DNA from: Nocardioides jiangsuensis | Lineage (GTDB): Bacteria > Actinomycetota > Actinomycetes > Propionibacteriales > Nocardioidaceae | Assembly: GCF_019679455.1 (NCBI RefSeq) | Contig: NZ_JAIEZQ010000001.1 | Span: 372,001-436,000, forward strand | DNA: 64,000 nucleotides | Direction: 5' to 3' | Shown: positions 37,184 to 44,864 of the stretch, one piece after another | Position numbering within the stretch: position 1 is the first letter of the stretch | How the letters are laid out: every line of letters begins with the position of its first letter | Program-made: the position numbers and the translations under genes | Notes under the pieces: model-generated | What the model was told of the DNA's origin: nothing | Seen by the model: the letters and a program-made list of their open reading frames with translations, nothing else | Database searches by the model: none

Positions 37184-37474
37184 TCAGGCGCAGTCGCGGC
37201 AGATCATCTTGTCCGCGTCCGCGAGCTGGCTGCGGTGGTGCACCAGGAAGCAGCTCATGCAGGTGAACTCGTCCTCCTGCCGGGGGCGCACCTCGACGGC
37301 GAGCTCCTCGTGCGAGAGGTCGGCACCGGGCAGCTCGAACGACTCGGCGGCCTCGGCCTCGTCCTCGTCGACCTTGCCGGAGTTCTTGTCGTGGCGGCGA
37401 GCCTTGAGCTCCTCGAGGCTCTCCTCGCTCTGCTCTTCCTCGGTCTTGCGAGGTGCGTCGTAATCAGTTGCCAT
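37184..37474 (-). CDS. DUF4193 zinc-ribbon protein
   Basis: A 96-residue acidic protein of the DUF4193 family (Rv2699c), strictly actinobacterial. The N-terminal 70 residues are charged (MATDYDAPRKTEEEQSEES, then ELKARRHD), followed by a CxxC-x17-CxxC zinc ribbon: FTCMSCFLVHHRSQLAD and MICRDCA at the very C-terminus. AGGAGA lies 5 nt before the ATG. It resembles small transcription-associated zinc proteins, but no direct evidence of a role is visible. The 202-nt gap upstream of it (37475-37676) holds its promoter and no gene. Confidence 0.92.
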   Translation of the reverse strand: MATDYDAPRKTEEEQSEESLEELKARRHDKNSGKVDEDEAEAAESFELPGADLSHEELAVEVRPRQEDEFTCMSCFLVHHRSQLADADKMICRDCA

Positions 37475-37676
37475 AGTCGTCTCCTGCCCCCTGTTACCAG
37501 TGGGTGCCGTGCTCACAAGTCATGGGCGATCAAGTCGTGCGGATTGTGCACCATCGGAGGCCGTCTTCGCACGCCCATTCCACATGGTGTCGCCAGTCTC
37601 ACAACGACCCGTCCATCGCGCGCGTTCCCGCACACGCGCAGGGGGACAACCGCGCGGCGGGCCGGGCTATTCCCGG

Positions 37677-38474
37677 TCAGTCCTCCGCGAAGAAACCGCA
37701 CTCCGCGGCCAGGGCCACGACCTCGTCGAACCCGTCGGCGGGGGCGCACACCACGCACGGCTTGCCGCCCACGCCGGGGCGCGTCTCCAGGCGGGCACCC
37801 GCCTCGGTCGCCACCAGCCCGCCCGCGGCCACGTCCCAGGGGTTCAGCCCCTCCTCGACATAGGCGTCGGTCCGCCCGGCGCCGAGGAAGCACAGGTCCA
37901 GGGCGGCGGAGCCGAGCCGGCGCACGTCGCGGACCCGGCCCAGCATCGCGGCGACGGCCTGGGCCTGCCGGGCCCGCACGTCGCGCTCGTAGGAGAAGCC
38001 GGTGAAGACCAGCCGCTCGGAGACCGGCGCGTGGGCGCGTACGGCGAGGCGCTCGCCGTCGCACCAGGCGCCACCGCCGCGGGTGGCGGTGAAGCACTCG
38101 CCGGACACCACGTTGAGCACCACGCCGGCGACGGTCTCGCCGTCCACGGTCGCGGCGATGGAGATCGCGTACTGCGGCAGCCCGTAGAGGAAGTTCACGG
38201 TCCCGTCGATCGGGTCCACCACCCAGGTGACACCGCTCGCGGACTCCCGGGCCGCGCCCTCCTCACCCAGGAAGCCGTCGTCGGGGCGGGCGGCCACCAG
38301 CCGCTCGTGGATCAGCTCCTCGGCGGCGCGGTCCACCGCGGTGACGATGTCGGTGGGGCTGCTCTTGGTCTGCTCCACCTCGACCCCCTGCCGCCGGCGG
38401 TCGCGCACCAGCTCCGCGGCCTCGACGGCCACCGCGCGGGCGAGGTCGAGCAGGGCGTCCTGGTCGTGCCCCAC
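37677..38474 (-). CDS. suhB: Inositol-1-monophosphatase family protein (SuhB)
   Basis: A 265-residue IMPase. The magnesium-binding motifs are present: LGEEGA (Glu), WVVDPIDGTVNFLYG (the D-P-I-D-G-T core) and WDVAAGGLVATEAGA near the C-terminus. It hydrolyses inositol monophosphate, supplying inositol for phosphatidylinositol and mycothiol, or acts on related sugar phosphates. It starts 3 nt after the hemH stop codon, so both are in one operon. Rv2701c is the syntenic counterpart. Confidence 0.92.
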   Translation of the reverse strand: MGHDQDALLDLARAVAVEAAELVRDRRRQGVEVEQTKSSPTDIVTAVDRAAEELIHERLVAARPDDGFLGEEGAARESASGVTWVVDPIDGTVNFLYGLPQYAISIAATVDGETVAGVVLNVVSGECFTATRGGGAWCDGERLAVRAHAPVSERLVFTGFSYERDVRARQAQAVAAMLGRVRDVRRLGSAALDLCFLGAGRTDAYVEEGLNPWDVAAGGLVATEAGARLETRPGVGGKPCVVCAPADGFDEVVALAAECGFFAED

Positions 38475-38477
38475 CGG

Positions 38478-39566
38478 TCAGTCCCTCCCGCACAGCGCCG
38501 GGCGCGGGCCGCGCTGGTTGGCGCAGCAGCCGGGCGGGCACACGTCCCACGACGGCTCCAGGGCGCCGACGGAGGCGCGGGTGACGTCCTCGCCCCGCTC
38601 CACGGCGGCCCGCTCCAGCAGCAGGTCACGCACCATCGACACGAACCGCGGGTCGACCCCCGCGGTGGCGGCCCGGACCAGCTGCATCCCGAGCTTCTCC
38701 GCGGTCGCCGCGGCTTCGGTGTCGAGGTCGTAGATGACCTCCATGTGGTCGGAGACGAAGCCGATCGGGACCACCACGACCGCGCGGACCCCGCCCTCGG
38801 CGAGCTCCTCCATCCGGTCGTTGACGTCGGGCTCGAGCCACGGCACGTGCGGGGCGCCCGAGCGGGAGCAGAAGACGAGGTCGCTGGCGTAGCGGTGGCC
38901 GGTCTCCTGGCGGACCCGGTCGCCGATCTCGTCCGCGACGCTGAGGTGCTGCGCGACGTAGGCGCCTCCCTCGGGCCCGCTCGCGGCGTTCATCGCCGTC
39001 GGGACCGAGTGGGTCACGAACAGCACGTGGGCGTCGTGGCGCACGTCGTCCCCGAGCTCGGCGAGCGCGCTCAGCGTGGCGTCGACCATCGCCTCCACGA
39101 AGCCGGGGTGGTTGAAGTAGTGGCGCAGGCGGTCGAGGCGGGGGGCTCCCTCGCCGACCTCCGCCACGGCGTCGTACAGGTTCTCCCGGTACTGCCGGCA
39201 CCCGGAGTACGACGAGTAGGCGCTCGTCACGAGGCAGGCGGCCCGCGCGATGCCGTCGTCCTTCATCCGGCGCAGCGTGTCCGCGAGGTAGGGGTCCCAG
39301 TTCCGGTTGCCCCAGTAGACGGGCAGGTCGAGGCCGGAGGTGCGGAAGTCCTCCTCGACCGCGGCGATGAACGCGCGGTTCTGGTCGTTGATGGGGCTGC
39401 GACCGCCGAACAGGAAGTAGTGCTCGCCCACCTCCTCGAGACGCTCGCGGGGGATCCCGCGGCCGCGGGTCACGTTCTCCAGGAAGGGGACCACGTCCTC
39501 GGGCTTCTCGGGGCCCCCGAAGGAGACCAGCAGGAGGGCGTCGTACGGCGCGGCGTCAGGAACCAT
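38478..39566 (-). CDS. hemH: Ferrochelatase (coproporphyrin III ferrochelatase type)
   Basis: A 362-residue ferrochelatase, inserting iron into coproporphyrin III (the usual actinobacterial substrate) late in haem synthesis. Core features are [26 protein letters not shown], the catalytic His in [10 protein letters not shown] and the conserved Glu in [25 protein letters not shown]. The C-terminus ends with four cysteines (C343, C347, C348, C359), fitting the [2Fe-2S] cluster of Mycobacterium-type enzymes, with C123 as a possible further ligand. A TAAGAT -10 box 6 nt before the ATG indicates a leaderless mRNA. It leads the suhB operon. Confidence 0.95.
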   Translation of the reverse strand: MVPDAAPYDALLLVSFGGPEKPEDVVPFLENVTRGRGIPRERLEEVGEHYFLFGGRSPINDQNRAFIAAVEEDFRTSGLDLPVYWGNRNWDPYLADTLRRMKDDGIARAACLVTSAYSSYSGCRQYRENLYDAVAEVGEGAPRLDRLRHYFNHPGFVEAMVDATLSALAELGDDVRHDAHVLFVTHSVPTAMNAASGPEGGAYVAQHLSVADEIGDRVRQETGHRYASDLVFCSRSGAPHVPWLEPDVNDRMEELAEGGVRAVVVVPIGFVSDHMEVIYDLDTEAAATAEKLGMQLVRAATAGVDPRFVSMVRDLLLERAAVERGEDVTRASVGALEPSWDVCPPGCCANQRGPRPALCGRD

Positions 39567-39572
39567 GCGCCC

Positions 39573-39582
39573 ATCTTAGGAT
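39573..39582. promoter_or_regulatory. Overlapping opposed -10 boxes in the 24-bp hemH/MFS gap
   Basis: Minus-strand TAAGAT (39573-39578) lies 6 nt before the hemH ATG; plus-strand TAGGAT (39577-39582) lies 8 nt before the MFS ATG. The boxes share two bases, so both promoters cannot be occupied together. Both -35 regions would lie inside the opposite gene's coding sequence. Confidence 0.5.
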
Positions 39583-39590
39583 TGCCGTCG

Positions 39591-40817
39591 ATGTTCACCC
39601 CCTACCGTCGTGTGCTCTCGGTGCCGGGCGCCCTGGCGTTCTCGCTCAGCGGGCTCGTGGCCCGCCTGCCGATCTCGATGGTCAGCCTCGGGGTGGTCCT
39701 GCTCGTCTCCACCCGGACCGGGTCCTACGGCCTCGCCGGCGCGGTCGCCGCGGCGTACCTGATCGCCAACGCGGTGTTCGCCATCCCGCAGGGACGGCTC
39801 ACCGACCGGCTCGGGCAGGTCCGGGTGCTCCCGGTGACGATCCTGGCGTTCACCGTGGCGATGACCCTGCTGATGGTGGCGGTGGAGCGGTCCTGGCCCA
39901 CGCCGCTGCCGCACGTGTTCGCCGCGCTCGGCGGTGCCGCGCTGCCTCAGATCGGCTCCAGCGTCCGGGCCCGGTGGAGCCGGGTGGTGCCCGACAAGCG
40001 GGAGCTGCAGACCGCGTTCGCGTTCGAGGCGGTGGTCGACGAGGTCGTCTTCATGCTCGGCCCGATCCTGGTCACCGTGCTCGCCACCGCGGTGCACCCG
40101 CTGGCGGGGCTGGTCGCGGCGGTGGCCTCGGGCCTGGTGGGCACGCTGGCGCTCGCCGCGCAGCGCGGCACCGCTCCCCCGCCGCACCCGCGCGCCCCCG
40201 GCAGCCACGGCGCCGGCTCGATGGGCTGGCCGGTCCTCGGGCCGCTGGTCGTGGCCGGCTGCATGCTCGGCGTGCTGTTCGGCGGCGTCGAGGTGGCCAC
40301 GGTCGCGTTCGCGGAGGAGCTGGGCGCGAAGGCCGCGGCCGGTCCGCTGCTCGGCGTGTTCGCGCTGGGCAGCCTGCTGTCGGGGGTCGCCACCGGCGCC
40401 ATCTCCTGGCGGTGGCGCAACGCGGTCCGGTTCCGGACCGGGATGCTGGCCCTGGCCCTCGCGCTGGTGCCGCTGCCGTTCGTCGACGGCTTCGCGGCGA
40501 TGACCGGGGTGCTGTTCCTGGCCGGGTTCGCGATCTCCCCGACCCTCATCGCCAGCGTCGCGCTGATCGAGGAGACCGTGCCCGCGTCACGGCTGACCGA
40601 GGGGATCGCGACGATGACCACCGGCATGTACGCCGGCCTGGCGCCCGGCGCCGCGGTCGTCGGCGCGGTCGTGGACCGGCAGGGCGCCTCGGCGAGCTAC
40701 TGGGTGTCGGTCGTCGCGGCGATGCTCGGCGCGCTCGTGGCCTTCGGCGCGACCCTGCTGCCGAGCGCCCGGCGGGTCACCGGGGAGGGCTCATCGCCCA
40801 GCGGATCGTCCGCGTGA
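39591..40817 (+). CDS. MFS transporter
   Basis: A 408-residue 12-helix major facilitator. The loop 2-3 signature appears as PQGRLTDRLGQVRVLPV. The N-terminal half includes ARLPISMVSLGVVLLVSTRT, and the second half includes LGVFALGSLLSGVATGAISWRWRN. The substrate is unknown; drug-efflux-like annotation is usual for this subfamily. The ATG at 39591 was chosen over an open upstream frame that only shadows hemH and suhB on the other strand. Its last 41 bases overlap the convergent MpaB-family gene. Confidence 0.88.
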   Translation: MFTPYRRVLSVPGALAFSLSGLVARLPISMVSLGVVLLVSTRTGSYGLAGAVAAAYLIANAVFAIPQGRLTDRLGQVRVLPVTILAFTVAMTLLMVAVERSWPTPLPHVFAALGGAALPQIGSSVRARWSRVVPDKRELQTAFAFEAVVDEVVFMLGPILVTVLATAVHPLAGLVAAVASGLVGTLALAAQRGTAPPPHPRAPGSHGAGSMGWPVLGPLVVAGCMLGVLFGGVEVATVAFAEELGAKAAAGPLLGVFALGSLLSGVATGAISWRWRNAVRFRTGMLALALALVPLPFVDGFAAMTGVLFLAGFAISPTLIASVALIEETVPASRLTEGIATMTTGMYAGLAPGAAVVGAVVDRQGASASYWVSVVAAMLGALVAFGATLLPSARRVTGEGSSPSGSSA

Positions 40818-41635
40818 TCACGACGCCGGCGGCCCGCATCGCCACGGCCTCGGTCAGCGGGAGCCGCGGGATCCGGAGCGGGCGCCGGGCCCAGCGCGGC
40901 AGCAGCGCCACGGCCGCCGCGGCGATCGCGGCGTAGGGGCCGCGGGCCAGCAGCGGCAGCGGCGGGTTGAGCAGGATGAACCGGGCCGCCTCCCGCGCCT
41001 CCGGGGTCGAGGCCAGCTCGGGCCGGTACTCCTCGAGCGCCGCCCGGAGCTCGGCCTCGGTGCGCGGCGGGTCGACCACCCCGAGCGCCTCCGCGACCCG
41101 CGCCGTGTCGGCGACGTAGCCGTCCCGCCCGGCGGCGTCGAGGGGCGCGGCGCCGTACCGCTGGTGGGCGGCGAGGAAGCTGTCCACCTCCGCGACGTGC
41201 ACCCAGCGCAGCAGGTGCGGGTCGGACGCGGCGTACGGGCGGCCGTCGGGGGCGGCGCCGACCACGGTCGCGTGCACGGCCCGGATCCGCCGCACCATCG
41301 CCTCGGCGTCCTCGGCGGTGCCGAACGTGGTCACCGCGAGGAAGTGACTGGTGCGCTGGAGCCGGCCCCAGGGGTCGCCCTTGAACCCCGAGTGGGCGGC
41401 GACGCCGGCCATCGCCAGCGGGTGCAGCGACTGGAGCAGCAGGGGCGCGGACCCCGCCGACGAACATGGACGCGTCCCCGTGCACCTGCCGGATCGGGGC
41501 GTCCTCGGGGAACCAGCGCGGGCCCGGCGTGTGGTGGATCCGGTCGCGCCGCGCGGGCCCCTCCGGCCCCGCGACGCGGGCGAAGAGCCGCTCACCGAGT
41601 CGGTTGCGGACGTCGTGCACGACGGGCAGCGTCAC
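40777..41635 (-). pseudogene. MpaB-family oxygenase (DUF2236) with a single-base frameshift
   Basis: The family sequence is split over two frames. From the GTG at 41635 the first frame reads VRNRLGERLFARVAGPEG and continues to QVHGDASMFVGGVRA; the match resumes in the next frame as LLLQSLHPLAMAGVAAHSG, then FLAVTTFGTAEDAE and HLLRWVHVAEVDSFLAAHQ, to the stop at 40777. One extra C in the minus-strand CCCC (plus-strand GGGG at 41442-41445) explains the shift, and the total of 859 nt is one more than a multiple of three. Intact, it would be about 285 residues of the MPAB_Lcp (PF09995) haem oxygenase-like family. It may be a real pseudogene or an assembly error in the homopolymer. CATACT lies 7 nt upstream of the GTG. 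Confidence 0.85.
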
Positions 41636-41642
41636 GTTCTCG

Positions 41643-41648
41643 AGTATG
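41643..41648 (-). promoter_or_regulatory. -10 box CATACT of the MpaB-family gene
   Basis: CATACT on the minus strand ends 7 nt before the GTG at 41635. The same hexamer and spacing precede the rhodanese gene. Confidence 0.4.
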
Positions 41649-41672
41649 TCCGACGGGTGGTGAGGCCTCCCG

Positions 41673-41678
41673 TAGCCT
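41673..41678 (+). promoter_or_regulatory. -10 box TAGCCT of the lactone oxidase gene
   Basis: TAGCCT ends 6 nt before the ATG at 41685; it lies only 25 bp from the opposed CATACT box. Confidence 0.5.
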
Positions 41679-41684
41679 CGGCGC

Positions 41685-43010
41685 ATGCACCCGCCGCTCC
41701 ACGCCGCCGAGCCCGCCGTCACCTGGCGGAACTGGGCGGGTCTGGCCTCCGCCGCCCCGGCCCGGGTCGTCACCCCGGCCGACCCGGACGAGGTCGTGGC
41801 GGCGGTCTGTGCCGCCCGTGACGAGGGGCGCCGGGTGAAGATGGTCGGCTCGGGCCACTCCTTCACCGACGTCGCGGTCACCGACGGCGTCCTGCTGCTC
41901 CCGGACCGGCTGTCCGGGATCCGGGGTGTCGACCGGGAGGCGATGACCGTGACGGTTCTCGCCGGGACGCCGCTGCACGTGCTCAACGACCGGCTGCACG
42001 CGCTGGGCCTGGCCCTGCACAACCTCGGCGACATCGACCGGCAGACCGTGGCCGGTGCGGTCTCCACCGGCACCCACGGCACGGGTGGGCGGCGCGCCTC
42101 GCTGTCGGCCCAGGTGACCGCGCTCGAGCTCGTGGACGGCGAGGGCCGGCTCCGTACCTGCAGCGCCGGGACCGACCGCGACCTGTTCGCGGCGGCCCGG
42201 GTCGGGCTGGGCGCGCTGGGGGTCCTCACCGCCGTCACCTTCGCGGTGGAGCAGGCCTTCACGCTGGAGGCGGTCGAGGAGCCGATGCCCCTCGACGAGG
42301 CGGTGGACCGCTACGACGAGCTGGTCGACGGCAACGACCACGTGGACCTGTACTGGTTCCCGCACACCGACCGAGCGCTGGTGAAGCGCGACAACCGGAC
42401 CACCGAGCCGCCCCGGCCGCTGTCCCGGTCCCGGGAGCTGCTCGAGGACGTGTTCCTCGCCAACACCGTCTTCGGCTGGGTCAACCGGGCAGGGAACGCG
42501 GTCCCGGCGGCGGTCCCCGCGCTGAACCGGCTGTCGGCGCGGGCGCTGTCCGCCCGGCGCTACAGCGACGCCTCGCACCGGGTGTTCTGCTCGCCGCGGA
42601 CGGCGCGCTTCCGGGAGATGGAGTACGCCGTGCCGCGGGAGGCGGGCATGGAGGCGCTGGCCGAGGTCCGGGCGCTGATCGCGCGGTCGGGCCTGCGGAT
42701 CGGCTTCCCCGTGGAGGTCCGCTGCACGCCGGGCGACGAGGCGTGGCTCTCCCCGGCGTACCGGCGGGAGTCGGTGTTCCTCGCCTTCCACGTGAACCGG
42801 CAGACCGACCACACGGCGTACTTCACGGCGGTCGAGGAGGTGCTGCGGGCGTACGACGGGCGCCCCCACTGGGGCAAGCTGCACACCCGGACCGCCCCCG
42901 ACCTTGCCTCGGCCTACCCCCGGTGGGACGACGTCGCGCGGGTCCGCGACCGGGTCGACCCGGACCGGGCGTTCGCCAACGCCTACCTGGACCGGGTGCT
43001 CGGCGGCTGA
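41685..43010 (+). CDS. D-arabinono-1,4-lactone oxidase family FAD oxidoreductase
   Basis: A 441-residue VAO/PCMH-fold flavoprotein. The FAD domain shows KMVGSGHSFTDVAVTDGVLL, LALHNLGDIDRQTVAGAVST and GTHGTGGRRASLSAQV; the C-terminal ALO domain ends with the family motif HWGKLHTRT and YPRWDDVARVRDRVDP. It oxidises aldonolactones such as L-gulono- or D-arabinono-lactone, as the mycobacterial relative Rv1771 does, or a sugar alcohol (alditol oxidase is the alternative). The mRNA appears leaderless. Confidence 0.92.
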   Translation: MHPPLHAAEPAVTWRNWAGLASAAPARVVTPADPDEVVAAVCAARDEGRRVKMVGSGHSFTDVAVTDGVLLLPDRLSGIRGVDREAMTVTVLAGTPLHVLNDRLHALGLALHNLGDIDRQTVAGAVSTGTHGTGGRRASLSAQVTALELVDGEGRLRTCSAGTDRDLFAAARVGLGALGVLTAVTFAVEQAFTLEAVEEPMPLDEAVDRYDELVDGNDHVDLYWFPHTDRALVKRDNRTTEPPRPLSRSRELLEDVFLANTVFGWVNRAGNAVPAAVPALNRLSARALSARRYSDASHRVFCSPRTARFREMEYAVPREAGMEALAEVRALIARSGLRIGFPVEVRCTPGDEAWLSPAYRRESVFLAFHVNRQTDHTAYFTAVEEVLRAYDGRPHWGKLHTRTAPDLASAYPRWDDVARVRDRVDPDRAFANAYLDRVLGG

Positions 43011-43023
43011 CCGGGCCGACCGG

Positions 43024-43665
43024 TCACGTGCTGGCCGACCCGGCGGGGCGAGGCGCCTCCCAGCCCTTGCGCAGCGCCAGCAGCCGCCACCCGGTGCACA
43101 GCACCACCGCCGGGATCGCGTAGGCGAACGTGGAGAGCCCGCTGGACTCACCGGCCACCGCCACCGCGGCGCCGACCAACGCGGGCGTCGCGTAGATCTC
43201 GCTGCGCAGCACCACCGGCACCCGGCCCGCGAGCAGGTCGCGGGCGACGCCGCCGCCGATCCCGGTGAGCATCCCCATCAAGGCCGCCGGGACCGGCCCG
43301 AGGCCGAAGTCGAGCGCCTTGAGCGCACCGGTGACGCAGAACAGGCCGAGCCCGGCCGCGTCGAACACGTTGACCAGCCGCTCCATCCGGCCGAGCGCCG
43401 GGTGGAAGTAGAAGGTGACCAGCCCGGCGGCCACCGGAACCATCAGGTACCGCCAGTCCGCGAGCGCCGCCGGGGGGACGGCGCCGATCAGCACGTCGCG
43501 GAGGAACCCGCCGCCGAGACCGGTCGTCCAGGCGAGCACCAGCACCCCGAAGATGTCGAGCCCCTTGCGGACCGCGACCAGCCCGCCGGAGATCGCGAAG
43601 ACGAAGATCCCCACCATGTCGAGGGTGACCAGGAGCGCGCCCGGCTCCACGACCGTAGATTCCAT
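43024..43665 (-). CDS. TRIC (UPF0126/YadS-YicG) cation channel family protein
   Basis: A 213-residue seven-helix membrane protein made of two homologous repeats, each with the TRIC glycine motif: LGGGFLRDVLIGAVPP (first) and IGGGVARDLLAGRVPVVLRSEIYA (second). Prokaryotic TRIC proteins form trimeric potassium/sodium channels in structural studies; many are simply annotated YicG. TAGCCT lies 6 nt before the ATG. It ends 13 nt from the convergent oxidase gene. Confidence 0.92.
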   Translation of the reverse strand: MESTVVEPGALLVTLDMVGIFVFAISGGLVAVRKGLDIFGVLVLAWTTGLGGGFLRDVLIGAVPPAALADWRYLMVPVAAGLVTFYFHPALGRMERLVNVFDAAGLGLFCVTGALKALDFGLGPVPAALMGMLTGIGGGVARDLLAGRVPVVLRSEIYATPALVGAAVAVAGESSGLSTFAYAIPAVVLCTGWRLLALRKGWEAPRPAGSAST

Positions 43666-43671
43666 GGGCCG

Positions 43672-43677
43672 AGGCTA
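43672..43677 (-). promoter_or_regulatory. -10 box TAGCCT of the TRIC gene
   Basis: TAGCCT on the minus strand ends 6 nt before the ATG at 43665, implying a leaderless transcript. Confidence 0.5.
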
Positions 43678-43760
43678 CCGAGCAAGCGCGGCGCCACCGG
43701 CCGGTGCCTGCGCTTGAAGTAGGCTCGTCCGAACAGCACTCAGACAAGGAGCGGGACACG

Positions 43761-44828
43761 ATGCAGGACCTCACACTCGTGGGGCTGACGGAGGACAGGT
43801 CCAAGCTCGTCCTCGTCAGTGACTCGGGTGAGGAGTACGCCCTTCCTGCGGACGCGAAGCTCCGGGCCGCCCTCCGAGGTGACCACGCACGACTCGGCCA
43901 GTTGGAGATTCAGATGGACAGCGCCCTGCGCCCCCGCGACATCCAGGCACGGATCCGCTCCGGGGAGACCCCCGAGGCGGTCGCCCAGGCTGCGCAGACC
44001 ACCGTCGACCGGATCATGGGCTTCGCCGGACCGGTGCTCGCCGAGCGTGCCCACATCGCCGACCGCGCGCAGCGCGCCTCCGTCCGCCGCAAGGCCGGGG
44101 AGGGGCCGGCCCGCGTGCTCGGGGACGCCGTGGCCGAGCAGCTGCGGTCCCGCAACGTCGACCCCGACTCCGTCGAGTGGGACGCCTGGCGCCGCGAGGA
44201 CGGCCGCTGGGCGCTGGTCGCCGACTACCGCCACGGTGAGCGCTCCAAGCACGCCGAGTTCGTGTTCGACGCCCCCGGGCGCTTCGTCGTGGCCGAGAAC
44301 GACGAGGCCCGTCTGCTCCTCGGCGAGCAGCCCGTCAAGAAGCCGGCCGCGCCGCGTCCCGCCGAGCCCGCCGCCCGCCGGCTCTCTCCGGTCGGCAGCG
44401 AGGACGAGCTGCCCCTGGGCGAGGACGTCATCGGCATGGTCTCCCCGCAGGAGCACCGCCCGGTGTCCGCCGACGAGGTCACCGTCGACCTCAGCCAGAC
44501 CGCCCAGCAGGTACGGCGCCGCTCGGTGCCCGAGGTCGGCGAGCCCGCCGCCGCGACCGGCGACGCCGACTGGATGGCCACCCAGGCGACCGAGCGGCCC
44601 GCCGGCCGCCGCGACCCCGAGCCGCGGACCGCGGAGCCGGCGGCGACCTCGCCGGTCGAGACCCCCGTGGAGCAGGCCGACGAGCCCGCCGCCCGGGACG
44701 CGGAGCAGCCCGCCGAGGGCGACGAGGCCGCGAAGCCCGAGGCCCCGGCGAAGAAGGGTCGCCGCAACCGCCGCGCCTCGGTCCCGAGCTGGGACGAGAT
44801 CATGTTCGGTGGCGGACGCTCCGAGTGA
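43761..44828 (+). CDS. sepH: Septation protein SepH (DUF3071)
   Basis: A 355-residue protein matching SepH, an actinobacterial cell-division protein that binds FtsZ and stimulates its assembly. The conserved N-terminal DUF3071 region begins MQDLTLVGLTEDRSKLVLVS and includes RPRDIQARIRSGETPEAVA and RIMGFAGPVLAERAHIAD (helix-turn-helix-like), then WDAWRREDGRWALVADY. After residue 190 it is a disordered Pro/Glu/Ala-rich tail ending in the conserved SVPSWDEIMFG. AAGGAG lies 9 nt before the ATG. It heads the plus-strand run with the reductase gene. Confidence 0.93.
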   Translation: MQDLTLVGLTEDRSKLVLVSDSGEEYALPADAKLRAALRGDHARLGQLEIQMDSALRPRDIQARIRSGETPEAVAQAAQTTVDRIMGFAGPVLAERAHIADRAQRASVRRKAGEGPARVLGDAVAEQLRSRNVDPDSVEWDAWRREDGRWALVADYRHGERSKHAEFVFDAPGRFVVAENDEARLLLGEQPVKKPAAPRPAEPAARRLSPVGSEDELPLGEDVIGMVSPQEHRPVSADEVTVDLSQTAQQVRRRSVPEVGEPAAATGDADWMATQATERPAGRRDPEPRTAEPAATSPVETPVEQADEPAARDAEQPAEGDEAAKPEAPAKKGRRNRRASVPSWDEIMFGGGRSE

Positions 44829-44864
44829 CCTGACCTCACCCGACCTACCGAAGCGGACGGTTCC

